Assembly (NCBI GenBank): GCA_039030715.1
Contig: JBCCDU010000071.1
Span: forward strand, 1-21,402
Direction of reading: 5' to 3'
Origin: Thermohalobaculum sp039030715
GTDB lineage: Bacteria; Pseudomonadota; Alphaproteobacteria; Rhodobacterales; Rhodobacteraceae
DNA: 21,402 bases
Shown: positions 15,562 to 21,402 of the stretch, piece after piece
Numbering within the stretch: the stretch's first letter is position 1
Layout of the letters: each line of letters opens with the position of its first letter
The notes under the pieces: generated by a model
Told to the model about the DNA's origin: nothing
The model's database searches: none
The model's input: the letters and a program-made list of their open reading frames with translations, nothing else
Program-made: the position numbers and the translations under genes

Positions 15562-16818
15562 TCAGTAGGACGCCTTGCACTCAGGCACATCGCGGCTGGG
15601 CAGACCGATCTGGGCGAAGGCCTCCTCGCTGAAGCCCAAGGTCTGATTCACGTTCTCCTTGATCGAGATCAGCTTGTTGGTCAGCGTGCCGTCATCCAGT
15701 TCAACCACTTCCGAAACGAAGTTGGCGCCGATCGCCTGGCGGTTGCCATCCAGCACGATCTTGCCGTTCGGCGCGTCCAGCTCCAGCGCGGTGAGGCACT
15801 GGCGGAAGGCCGCGTGGCCGTCGCTCAGATCGCCGCCGACCTCGTTCATGCAGGTCATGGCAGCAGTCGTGGCGTTGTAATACCCGGTCGCCAGCAGCGA
15901 CGGCGACGGGAAGCGCTGATCCGGCGGGAACGCATCCTGATAGGCTTTGACATAGGCCTGCCAGCCCTCGTCATCCCAAGTATCCGATTGCGGCCCGGCC
16001 GATGGGGTGCCGATCAGCGCCTTCTTGGCATCGCCCTTCGAGTTGAGAACCGTCCCATCGACCATGATCGACCCGCCGATCAGGTTCGCATCGCCGCCCG
16101 CCTGCTGATACTGGTTCAGGAAGTTGACGGCATCGCCGCCGCCGAGACCCAGATAGATCGCATCCACGTCATCGGGCAGGGCCGCGATGATGGAACCGAA
16201 ATCCTTGGTACCCAGCGGCACCCAGAAACGTTCGGTGATTTCACCGCCCGCCTGACAGAACTCCAACGCGAAACCGAAGACCTGCGTGTAGATGAAGGAG
16301 TAATCCTCGCCAATCGTTGCGACCGATTTCCAGCCCTTCTCGTTCACCACATACTCGCCAAGGCCCGAGGACCACTGTGCGCCATCGGTGTTGAAGCGGA
16401 AAAAGTTTTCGGATGGCGTGACGTAAGTTGTCTCCTGCGCCCCCGAAATGCCGTTCAGGAAGGTTACCTGCGGCTGGGTCTTGGAATAGTCGCGGATCGC
16501 GATCCCCTCCGAACCCGAAAGCGGCCCGATCACGATGTCCACATTGTCCTGCTCCACCAGTTTGCGCGCCGCGCGCACAGCACTGTCTGGGCTGGCATCG
16601 GTAGCGCCGATCACCAGTTCGATCTCGCGTCCGCCAGCCTTGCCGTCGAACTGGCCCAGCGCCGTCTTCAATCCGCGCACGCCATCTTCGCCGAGGACGG
16701 TGTAGGTGCCCTCCAGGGTTGCCAGAACACCGACTTTCAGGCTGTCAGCCGCGAGGGCCGCGCTGCTGGACGCCGCCAATGCCGCAGCCGAAACAGCCGA
16801 GAAGAGGTATTTTCTCAT
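15562..16818 (-). CDS. Liv-type periplasmic substrate-binding protein
   Basis: 418-residue secreted binding protein of the LivK/HAAT family (Peripla_BP_6 fold). Residues 1-23 form a Sec signal peptide (MRKYLFSAVSAAALA, then SSSAALA) with likely cleavage after ALA; no lipobox cysteine is seen. The mature part begins LKVGVLATLEGTYTVLGEDGVRGL and continues with IELVIGATDASPDSAVRAARKLVEQDNVDIVIGPLSGSEG (in pieces), the typical first lobe. The ATG at 16818 has GGGAGGA 5 bases upstream. No Liv permease is adjacent in this direction, but livHMGF lie 2.3 kb downstream on the same strand, so it very probably delivers substrate to that transporter. The ligand cannot be read from the sequence. Confidence 0.93.
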   Translation of the reverse strand: MRKYLFSAVSAAALAASSSAALAADSLKVGVLATLEGTYTVLGEDGVRGLKTALGQFDGKAGGREIELVIGATDASPDSAVRAARKLVEQDNVDIVIGPLSGSEGIAIRDYSKTQPQVTFLNGISGAQETTYVTPSENFFRFNTDGAQWSSGLGEYVVNEKGWKSVATIGEDYSFIYTQVFGFALEFCQAGGEITERFWVPLGTKDFGSIIAALPDDVDAIYLGLGGGDAVNFLNQYQQAGGDANLIGGSIMVDGTVLNSKGDAKKALIGTPSAGPQSDTWDDEGWQAYVKAYQDAFPPDQRFPSPSLLATGYYNATTAAMTCMNEVGGDLSDGHAAFRQCLTALELDAPNGKIVLDGNRQAIGANFVSEVVELDDGTLTNKLISIKENVNQTLGFSEEAFAQIGLPSRDVPECKASY

Positions 16819-16998
16819 TCTTTCCTCCCAAGAACAGTTTTTTCGGCGCCCGCATTCAGCTTGCCGACACCACACCATGACTGTGACCTGACTGGCGCGG
16901 AAAGCTGATCGCGCGGAATCCACACGGCGTAACGCTCAGTCTCTTTATCTTCGGATCAGGTGTGCGGGGAGTTTCGGCCGGAGCCGCCGGGCAACCGG

Positions 16999-17904
16999 TT
17001 ATTGTTCGCTGGCGCTGTCCAATTCTTGCAGGCAGATTTCCCGCGCCCGGACAATGCGCGGATCGCGCATCGAACGCCTGCGCCAGCAGAGATAGATCAT
17101 ATTGGTCGGGTCATGCGTCGGTTCATAGAGCTTGACTAGACGCCCATTTTCCAGTTCGCCACGACAAAGATAATGCGGCAGCACGCTCGCGCCCACGCCC
17201 TCGCATGCCAGATCGCGCAGCAGCACCAGACTGGGCGCCACAATCCGCGCACGGCCAGTCGCCGCGCCCCCTGTCACCTTGGCGAGCCAACTACGGATCA
17301 ATGGCAGGCTTTCATCATAGGCGAGCCAGGGCGCGCTGCTGGCCCAGTCCGTAATCTCGGTCTTGGACATGCAGGCGGTTAGAGCGGGCTGGAACGAAGG
17401 CGCGGCGACCAGAAGCAACCGTTCGCGAAACACCGGTTCGTAATCCAGGGTTGCCATCACAGGTTCCGAGGCTGTGATCCCGATATCGATCTCGCCCTCG
17501 CGGAACCAGTCGTAAAGCCGATCGCGCGGACCGTGGCGCAGGCGCACCTCGATCCCAGCCTGCGCGAGGGCGGCAAAGACCGGCGCAAGCCGGGCGTTCG
17601 AAAACTCCGCCGGTGCCCCGAAATGCACCACGCCTGGGCGTGCATCCGAGCGGACGCGGACCCGCTCTACTGCCGCCTCCGCAATGTCGAGCGAAGCACC
17701 GACACTGCGTACCAGTTCCTCGGCGGCCTCGGTCGGATCGACACCGCGCGCATGGCGCCGGAACAGCGGCTTGCCCAACATCGCCTCCATCGCCTTCACA
17801 TGGCCCGACACCGCCGGCTGGGTCAGCCCGATCTCGGCGGCTGCCTTGGAGATGGAGCGCAGACGCCAAACTGCGATAACCGTACGGAGGTGTTCAAGGT
17901 TCAT
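16999..17904 (-). CDS. LysR-family transcriptional regulator
   Basis: 301-residue regulator. The winged helix-turn-helix occupies residues 1-60 (MNLEHLRTVIAVWRLRSISK, then AAAEIGLTQPAVSGHVKAME), and the rest is the periplasmic-binding-like effector domain (VHFGAPAEFSNARLAPVFAA onward). The ATG at 17904 gives the family-standard N-terminus. No clear Shine-Dalgarno precedes it; the leader is a T-rich run, so initiation may be weak. It is transcribed away from the DJ-1-like gene across a 114-base AT-rich gap, the normal arrangement for a LysR protein controlling its divergent neighbour. Likely targets are the plus-strand genes at 18019-20720. The 180-base gap after its stop (16819-16998) contains only the leader of the binding-protein gene. 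Confidence 0.93.
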   Translation of the reverse strand: MNLEHLRTVIAVWRLRSISKAAAEIGLTQPAVSGHVKAMEAMLGKPLFRRHARGVDPTEAAEELVRSVGASLDIAEAAVERVRVRSDARPGVVHFGAPAEFSNARLAPVFAALAQAGIEVRLRHGPRDRLYDWFREGEIDIGITASEPVMATLDYEPVFRERLLLVAAPSFQPALTACMSKTEITDWASSAPWLAYDESLPLIRSWLAKVTGGAATGRARIVAPSLVLLRDLACEGVGASVLPHYLCRGELENGRLVKLYEPTHDPTNMIYLCWRRRSMRDPRIVRAREICLQELDSASEQ

Positions 17905-18018
17905 TCAAAAAACATAATTAAACTAATGGCTGTATAGCAATATTCTTAATGGCAGAGATAGCCGGACCTCCCTACCTCCACATCACCCTCGGAACACGTG
18001 CCGAAAAGGAGTTTTCGC
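17905..18018. promoter_or_regulatory. Divergent LysR / DJ-1-like control region
   Basis: AT-rich stretch between two divergent genes. TAATGGC occurs twice in direct orientation at 17924-17930 and 17947-17953, 23 bases apart (about two helical turns). A weak promoter-like pair for the plus strand is TTAAAC (17918-17923), a 17-base spacer and TATTCT (17941-17946), lying across the repeats. LysR proteins generally bind such spots and overlap the target promoter. The AAGGAG ribosome binding site of the DJ-1-like gene is at its right end. Confidence 0.5.
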
Positions 18019-18723
18019 ATGCAGAATATCCGCGCCCTGTTCATATTGACTTCCATCTCCGAAATCCCGGGAACCGACCGTCCGACCGGTTGGTACGCGG
18101 ATGAGTTTGCAACGCCCTATTTTGCGTTGCGCGATGCGGGTGTGAGCATCGACGTCGCCTCCATTTCCGGAGGACACGCGCCGGTCGATCCGAAATCGCT
18201 GGGCACGGCGGAGGACCGCAAGCCGTCGGTTTCCCGGATGCTCAGCGATGTCGAAGCGTCGACGGCGATCGAGGCGACCCGGCCGATCGGCGAGATCGAT
18301 CCCGGCGACTATGACCTTGTCTTCCTTCCTGGTGGCCACGGCGTGATGTGGGATTTCGCCCAGTCGGAACATCTGGGCCACATTGTAAGCACGGCCTTCC
18401 AGAACAACGCGGTCGTCGGCGCGGTCTGTCACGGACCCGCGGGCCTGCTGTCTGCCGTCGATGCCGCAGGCGACCCGATCGTCAAGGGCAGACGAGTCAA
18501 CGGTTTTACCGACGACGAAGAACATGCAGTGGAGTTGCAGGACGTTGTCCCCTACCTGCTTGAAACACGCATGCGCGAGCAGGGCGCGCTGTTCGAGAGT
18601 GCCGAAAACTTCCAGTCCCACGCTGTGCGGGACGGCAATCTGGTGACAGGTCAGAACCCGGCATCGGTAAGCGAGGTGGCGGATCTGCTGTTGCAGGCAT
18701 TGTCGGCGCGCGAAGCTGCCTGA
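18019..18723 (+). CDS. DJ-1/PfpI-family (type 1 glutamine amidotransferase-like, Hsp31-like) protein
   Basis: 234-residue protein of the DJ-1/PfpI superfamily. The nucleophile elbow is AVCHGPAGLL with Cys137 followed by His138. Upstream is the conserved DYDLVFLPGGHGVMWD (98-112), and Glu29 in GWYADEF is the acidic residue that pairs with the cysteine in Hsp31-like members. The length and insertions resemble the Hsp31/HchA-like group, whose members have been linked to glutathione-independent glyoxalase or protein-repair activity. The ATG at 18019 has AAGGAG about 8 bases upstream and is preferred over an in-frame start at 17998. It is the first gene of a plus-strand trio and faces the LysR gene, so it is probably LysR-controlled. 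Detoxification of reactive aldehydes is a guess from family. Confidence 0.9.
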   Translation: MQNIRALFILTSISEIPGTDRPTGWYADEFATPYFALRDAGVSIDVASISGGHAPVDPKSLGTAEDRKPSVSRMLSDVEASTAIEATRPIGEIDPGDYDLVFLPGGHGVMWDFAQSEHLGHIVSTAFQNNAVVGAVCHGPAGLLSAVDAAGDPIVKGRRVNGFTDDEEHAVELQDVVPYLLETRMREQGALFESAENFQSHAVRDGNLVTGQNPASVSEVADLLLQALSAREAA

Positions 18724-18816
18724 CCCATCGCATCGGTGCCGGGGCCATTGCCGCGCCGGCGCATCATCGTATTTTCTGCACAGTAGTTTCTTGCCTCCTC
18801 ACACTGAAAGGGTCCC

Positions 18817-19518
18817 ATGTCGAAAGTCATCCTCATCACCGGCGGCTCCTCGGGCATCGGCGAGATCTGCGCCCGCCACGCGATCAAGGCCGGACACAAG
18901 GTGGCGCTGGTCGCGCGTTCGTCCGACAAGTTGCAAGCACTGGTCCAGAATCTGGGATCGGAGAACGCCATCGCGATCACCTGCGACGTCACCGATGCCG
19001 ATCAGCAAAAGGCGATGTTCGAGACTGCGGTTTCGCATTTCGGGCGGCTGGACGTGGTGTTCGCCAATGCCGGGCTGGGCGCTTCTGCCCGGGGCACCGA
19101 AGCGGGAGATGTCGAAAGCTTCCGCGAGATGATCATGGTCAACAATTTCGGAGTGGCGGTCACGGCGAAATACGCGATCCCGCATCTGAAGGCTTCGAAG
19201 GGCCATTTGGTGCTGGTGGGCTCGCTGGCCGGGCATTCGACCGTCTGGGGTTCGGTCTATAGCGCGACCAAATGGTTCATTCGTGGTTATGCAGATAATC
19301 TGGGTGCGGAACTGGGCGACGCGGGCGGGCGCGTCACCTGCATCAATCCGGGCATGACCGACACGCCGTTCTTCAGCGACGCGAAGCCCGATGCGCTGCG
19401 GCCCGAGGATATCGCCAACGCCTTCATGTACGTGATCGAACAACCGGGCCATGTGCTCGTGCCCTCGATCCAGGTCTATCCACGACCCAGCAAACCCTAT
19501 TACGATCCAAACCATTGA
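18817..19518 (+). CDS. Short-chain dehydrogenase/reductase (SDR)
   Basis: 233-residue classical SDR oxidoreductase using NAD(P)H. The dinucleotide motif TGGSSGIG is at residues 8-15, followed by NAG (84-86), Asn110, catalytic Ser136 in VGSLAG and the YxxxK pair Tyr148/Lys152 in YSATK. Arg34 after the second strand (VARSSDK) suggests NADP preference, a family-level inference. The C-terminus is short, ending at the PRPSKPYYDPNH tail. The ATG at 18817 has AAAGGG a few bases upstream. It lies 93 bases after the DJ-1-like gene and 50 before the acyl-CoA dehydrogenase gene, so the three may be one transcript. The substrate is unknown. Confidence 0.93.
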   Translation: MSKVILITGGSSGIGEICARHAIKAGHKVALVARSSDKLQALVQNLGSENAIAITCDVTDADQQKAMFETAVSHFGRLDVVFANAGLGASARGTEAGDVESFREMIMVNNFGVAVTAKYAIPHLKASKGHLVLVGSLAGHSTVWGSVYSATKWFIRGYADNLGAELGDAGGRVTCINPGMTDTPFFSDAKPDALRPEDIANAFMYVIEQPGHVLVPSIQVYPRPSKPYYDPNH

Positions 19519-19568
19519 GGTCCGCAGATAGGGGTGTGAGGAGAGGCCGAAGCCGCTAAGCTCGCGCG

Positions 19569-20720
19569 ATGACCTACGATCTCGACCACCCTGAAATCCG
19601 CGATGGTGTTGCCAAACTGTGCGAGGGCTTCCCCGGCAGCTATTGGCGCGAATGCGATAGCGCGCGGACTTACCCCTCCGCTTTCGTCACGGCGCTGACC
19701 GAGGATGGATATCTCGGTGCGCTGATCCCCGAGGAGTATGGCGGGCTGGGCCTGCCGCTCTCCGCCGGGGCGGCGATCCTCGAGGAGATCCACCGCGCAG
19801 GCTGCAACGCCGCCGCCTGTCACGCCCAGATGTACACGATGGGCACGGTTTTGCGCCATGGTTCGGACGCACAGAAGGCCCGTTTCCTGCCGGAAATCGC
19901 GGCGGGCCGCCTGCGCTTGCAGGCGTTCGGGGTGACGGAACCAACCTCCGGCACCGACACGACCGCCCTGCGCACGACGGCGCGGCGCCAGGGCGACAGC
20001 TATACCGTCAATGGCCAGAAGATCTGGACCAGCCGGGCAGAGCATTCGGATCTGATGGTGCTGCTGGCCCGCACCACCCCGCGCGATCAGGTTGCAAAGC
20101 GCACCGACGGTTTGTCGGTCTTCCTGATCGACATGCGCACAGTTCAGGGCCTGACCATCCGCCCGATCCGCACCATGATGAACCACGCGACGACCGAGCT
20201 GTTTTTTGACGAAATGGAGATCCCAGCGGACACGCTTGTGGGTGAGGAAGGCAAGGGCTTTCGCTATATCCTGTCCGGCATGAATGCCGAGCGGATGCTG
20301 ATCGCCGCCGAATGTATCGGTGATGCGAAATGGTTCATCCAGCGCGCCTCGGCCTATGCGGGCGAACGCGAGATCTTCGGCGCCCCGATCGGGCGCAATC
20401 AGGGTGTGCAATTCCCAATCGCAAAGGCCTATGCCGAGATGCGCGCTGCTGAACTCATGCTCCGCGAGGCCGTGCGGCTCTACGAACAGGGCGAAAATCC
20501 GGGCGAGGAGGCCAACCTGGCCAAACTGCTGGCCGCCGATGCGAGTTGGGCGGCGGCCGAAATCTGCCTGCAAACCCATGGCGGTTTCGGTTTTGCCGAG
20601 GAATACGACATCGAGCGCAAATACCGCGAGGCGCGGCTCTACCAGGTGGCACCGATATCAACGAACCTGATCCTAGCCTATATCGCCGAGCACGTGCTGG
20701 GAATGCCGCGATCCTATTGA
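19569..20720 (+). CDS. Acyl-CoA dehydrogenase family protein
   Basis: 383-residue FAD-dependent acyl-CoA dehydrogenase with full family length: an N-terminal helical domain, the middle beta domain with AFGVTEPTSGTDT (119-131) and KIWTSRAEHSDLMV (151-164), and the C-terminal four-helix domain with QTHGGFGFAEEY. The C-terminal glutamate used by medium- and short-chain enzymes (YEGT segment) is replaced here by LYQVAPIS. Glu241 in SGMNAERMLIAAE sits where isovaleryl-CoA dehydrogenase carries its catalytic base, so a branched-chain-type active site is likely. No clear Shine-Dalgarno lies just before the ATG at 19569; GAGGAGAGG is about 22 bases upstream. It is the last gene of the plus-strand trio. 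Confidence 0.93.
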   Translation: MTYDLDHPEIRDGVAKLCEGFPGSYWRECDSARTYPSAFVTALTEDGYLGALIPEEYGGLGLPLSAGAAILEEIHRAGCNAAACHAQMYTMGTVLRHGSDAQKARFLPEIAAGRLRLQAFGVTEPTSGTDTTALRTTARRQGDSYTVNGQKIWTSRAEHSDLMVLLARTTPRDQVAKRTDGLSVFLIDMRTVQGLTIRPIRTMMNHATTELFFDEMEIPADTLVGEEGKGFRYILSGMNAERMLIAAECIGDAKWFIQRASAYAGEREIFGAPIGRNQGVQFPIAKAYAEMRAAELMLREAVRLYEQGENPGEEANLAKLLAADASWAAAEICLQTHGGFGFAEEYDIERKYREARLYQVAPISTNLILAYIAEHVLGMPRSY

Positions 20721-20836
20721 GCAATCGCCGACTCGGAGTGGCGACCCCGGCTGTCTGACGTCAGCACCTACCGGACGTATTTAGGGGTTTGAGCAACGGA
20801 GGCTTTCTGTTTCATCGCAGCCATTAAGGAGCGAAG
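20721..20836 (+). other. Gap between acyl-CoA dehydrogenase and the short stub frame
   Basis: A small imperfect hairpin (CGCC-G-ACT-CGG-AGT-GGCG, 20727-20744) follows the acyl-CoA dehydrogenase stop and could be a weak terminator, though without a T-run. TGACGTCA (20757-20764) is an 8-base palindrome. The rest is leader for the stub frame. Nothing else is recognisable. Confidence 0.3.
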
Positions 20837-21259
20837 ATGAATGAGAAATCCAAGACATGGAAGGACGCCGCTGACAAGTTGGTTAGGGTGTCCTTTGATG
20901 GGCCTGAGCGGCCCCATCTTAGTGGTCCGATTTGATTGCTGGAGCATCGTGGGCCTGTGATCCATCGGAACGATGCTTTGCGGCGCGGGTGGTCGGTAGC
21001 CCAAGGCCCTGTGGGGCCTGACGGTATTGTAGTGGACGGACCATTGCTCGATCAGGATTTGCGCTTCCCGCAGGCTGTAGAAGATTTCGCCGTTGAGCAA
21101 CTCGTCGTGGAACCGGGCGTTGAAGCTCTCGCAGTATCCGTTCTCCCAGGGTGATCCAGGTTCTATGAATGCGGTCTTCGCTCCGACTGCAGCGATCCAT
21201 TTCCTGACGTCTTCAGCGACGAACTCGGGGCCGTTGTCTGATCTGATGAATGCAGGCAC
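20768..21259 (-). pseudogene. Truncated IS3-family transposase OrfB (C-terminal part)
   Basis: Contains the second half of the DDE integrase core: AFIRSDNGPEF holds the second catalytic aspartate, and PGSPWENGYCESFNARFHDE contains the catalytic glutamate, followed by QWSVHYNTVRPHRALGYRPP, hallmarks of IS407-group OrfB. The 5' part with the first catalytic aspartate is gone, replaced by the terminal repeat of a second element. The frame formally opens at a GTG (21259), but this is not a real start. At the C-terminus the frame continues past the probable IS end (20889) into flanking DNA, adding about 40 unrelated residues before stopping at 20768. It should be inactive. Confidence 0.88.
20837..20935 (+). 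pseudogene. 5' stub of an unidentified gene running into an IS end
   Basis: A 32-codon frame starting MNEKSKTWKDAADKLVR, with AAGGAG 5 bases before the ATG. Its first 17 codons read like a genuine gene start (Lys/Asp/Glu-rich). From about position 20889 it enters sequence that looks like the end of the IS3-family fragment, where it stops at 20935. The likely reading is a host gene cut near its beginning by the insertion. The original product is not recognised. Confidence 0.45.
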
Positions 21260-21261
21260 AT
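20889..21261 (-). mobile_element. IS3-family (IS407-like) insertion sequence fragment
   Basis: This carries the 3' part of an OrfB transposase plus the element's end. The left limit is uncertain: TGTCC at 20889 is a plausible TG...CA terminus because the transposase frame leaves its family there. A bulged stem-loop (GATGGGCC...GGCCCCATC, 20897-20919) lies just inside that end. The right limit is an abrupt junction with another element at 21261/21262. orfA and the 5' part of orfB are missing from the window. Confidence 0.75.
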
Positions 21262-21288
21262 TGAACCGCTCCGGGTTTGCCGGAGGCT
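21262..21288. repeat. Terminal inverted repeat of a second IS3-family element
   Basis: Begins TGAACCGCTCCGGGTTTGCC and continues GGAGGCT, starting with the 5'-TG expected for IS3-family ends. It lies exactly at the point where the first element's transposase homology stops, and 12 bases beyond its inner end the stop codon of another OrfB appears. The partner repeat lies outside the window. Confidence 0.75.
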
Positions 21289-21300
21289 GATTGATCTTAG

Positions 21301-21402
21301 TTACGCGGCTATGTCTGATCTATCCAGCGCTGCGTAGAAGTTTGCCTCGGCCTCTGCCGGCGGGATATTCCCGATGGGTTCCAGCAGGCGGCGGTTGTTG
21401 AA
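21301..21402 (-). CDS. C-terminal end of IS3-family transposase OrfB (partial)
   Basis: The last 33 codons of a gene entering from the right edge, with TAA at 21301-21303. The peptide contains FNNRRLLEPIGNIPPAEAEA followed by NFYAALDRSDIAA. The W/F-x-N-x-R-x-LEPIGNIPPAEAEA-x-Y pattern is the usual C-terminus of many IS3-family transposases. Upstream catalytic motifs are outside the window, so intactness cannot be judged. Confidence 0.85.
   Translation of the reverse strand, partial: FNNRRLLEPIGNIPPAEAEANFYAALDRSDIAA

Larger units (their letters stand above)
21262..21402 (-). mobile_element. End of a second IS3-family element, continuing past the right edge
   Basis: Consists of a terminal repeat plus the C-terminal end of a transposase gene. 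It interrupts the orfB of the neighbouring IS fragment, so it inserted later. Only 141 bases are visible. Confidence 0.75.

Noticed and set aside
14476..16908. An 810-codon open frame on the plus strand
   Set aside because: It is antisense to the dehydrogenase-like and substrate-binding-protein genes, its translation is Arg/His/Gln/Asp-rich with no domain resemblance, and such shadows are expected in GC-rich coding DNA.
20837..20935. A genuine small protein of 32 residues
   Set aside because: Its second half lies in probable IS end sequence, so a truncated gene is more likely, though a real short peptide cannot be excluded.
1..21402. tRNA, rRNA, riboswitch or CRISPR features
   Set aside because: No cloverleaf, rRNA-like stretch, known riboswitch core or spaced repeat array was recognised by reading the sequence; covariance-model searches were not available.

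Overview
The window is GC-rich, densely packed and mostly written on the minus strand, with many start codons overlapping the previous stop (ATGA) and occasional TTG starts. Gene content (Liv-type transporters, molybdenum hydroxylase, acyl-CoA dehydrogenase, LysR and AraC regulators) and protein style point to an alphaproteobacterium, most likely Rhodobacterales. That placement is inference from protein resemblance, since no rRNA or tRNA gene is present.

Region 1 (1-13217, minus strand) reads as one long operon of twelve genes in the order livH, livM, livG, a livF-UPF0261 fusion, a PEP-hydrolase-type TIM barrel, a SIMPL-domain protein, a giant flotillin-like SPFH protein, two tandem SRPBCC/START-like proteins, and the FAD, 2Fe-2S and molybdopterin subunits of a xanthine dehydrogenase-family hydroxylase. 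The last gene runs off the left edge. Most junctions overlap or lie within a few bases, so the genes are probably translated together. The likely theme is import of a small organic compound followed by molybdenum-dependent hydroxylation, with membrane-organising proteins encoded between the two halves.

Region 2 (13341-16818, minus strand) holds an AraC-type regulator, an iron-alcohol-dehydrogenase-fold protein that appears to have lost its metal ligands, and a periplasmic Liv-type substrate-binding protein that probably serves the region 1 transporter. A strong hairpin separates the binding-protein gene from the dehydrogenase-like gene.

Region 3 (16999-20720) has a LysR regulator transcribed away from a plus-strand group: a DJ-1/PfpI-family protein, a short-chain dehydrogenase and an acyl-CoA dehydrogenase. 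The AT-rich gap at 17905-18018 is probably the shared control region.

Region 4 (20721-21402) is mobile-element debris. A short open frame with a good ribosome binding site runs into the end of an IS3-family fragment, and that fragment's transposase gene is itself cut by the end of a second IS3-family element that continues past the right edge.

The most unusual points are: both halves of the plant Tm-1 protein architecture as neighbouring bacterial genes, one fused to an ABC ATPase with a strong internal start site; a flotillin-like protein with about 35 uninterrupted 11-residue repeats; a predicted metal-less iron-ADH homologue; and the nested insertion sequences. No CRISPR array, tRNA or rRNA was seen.
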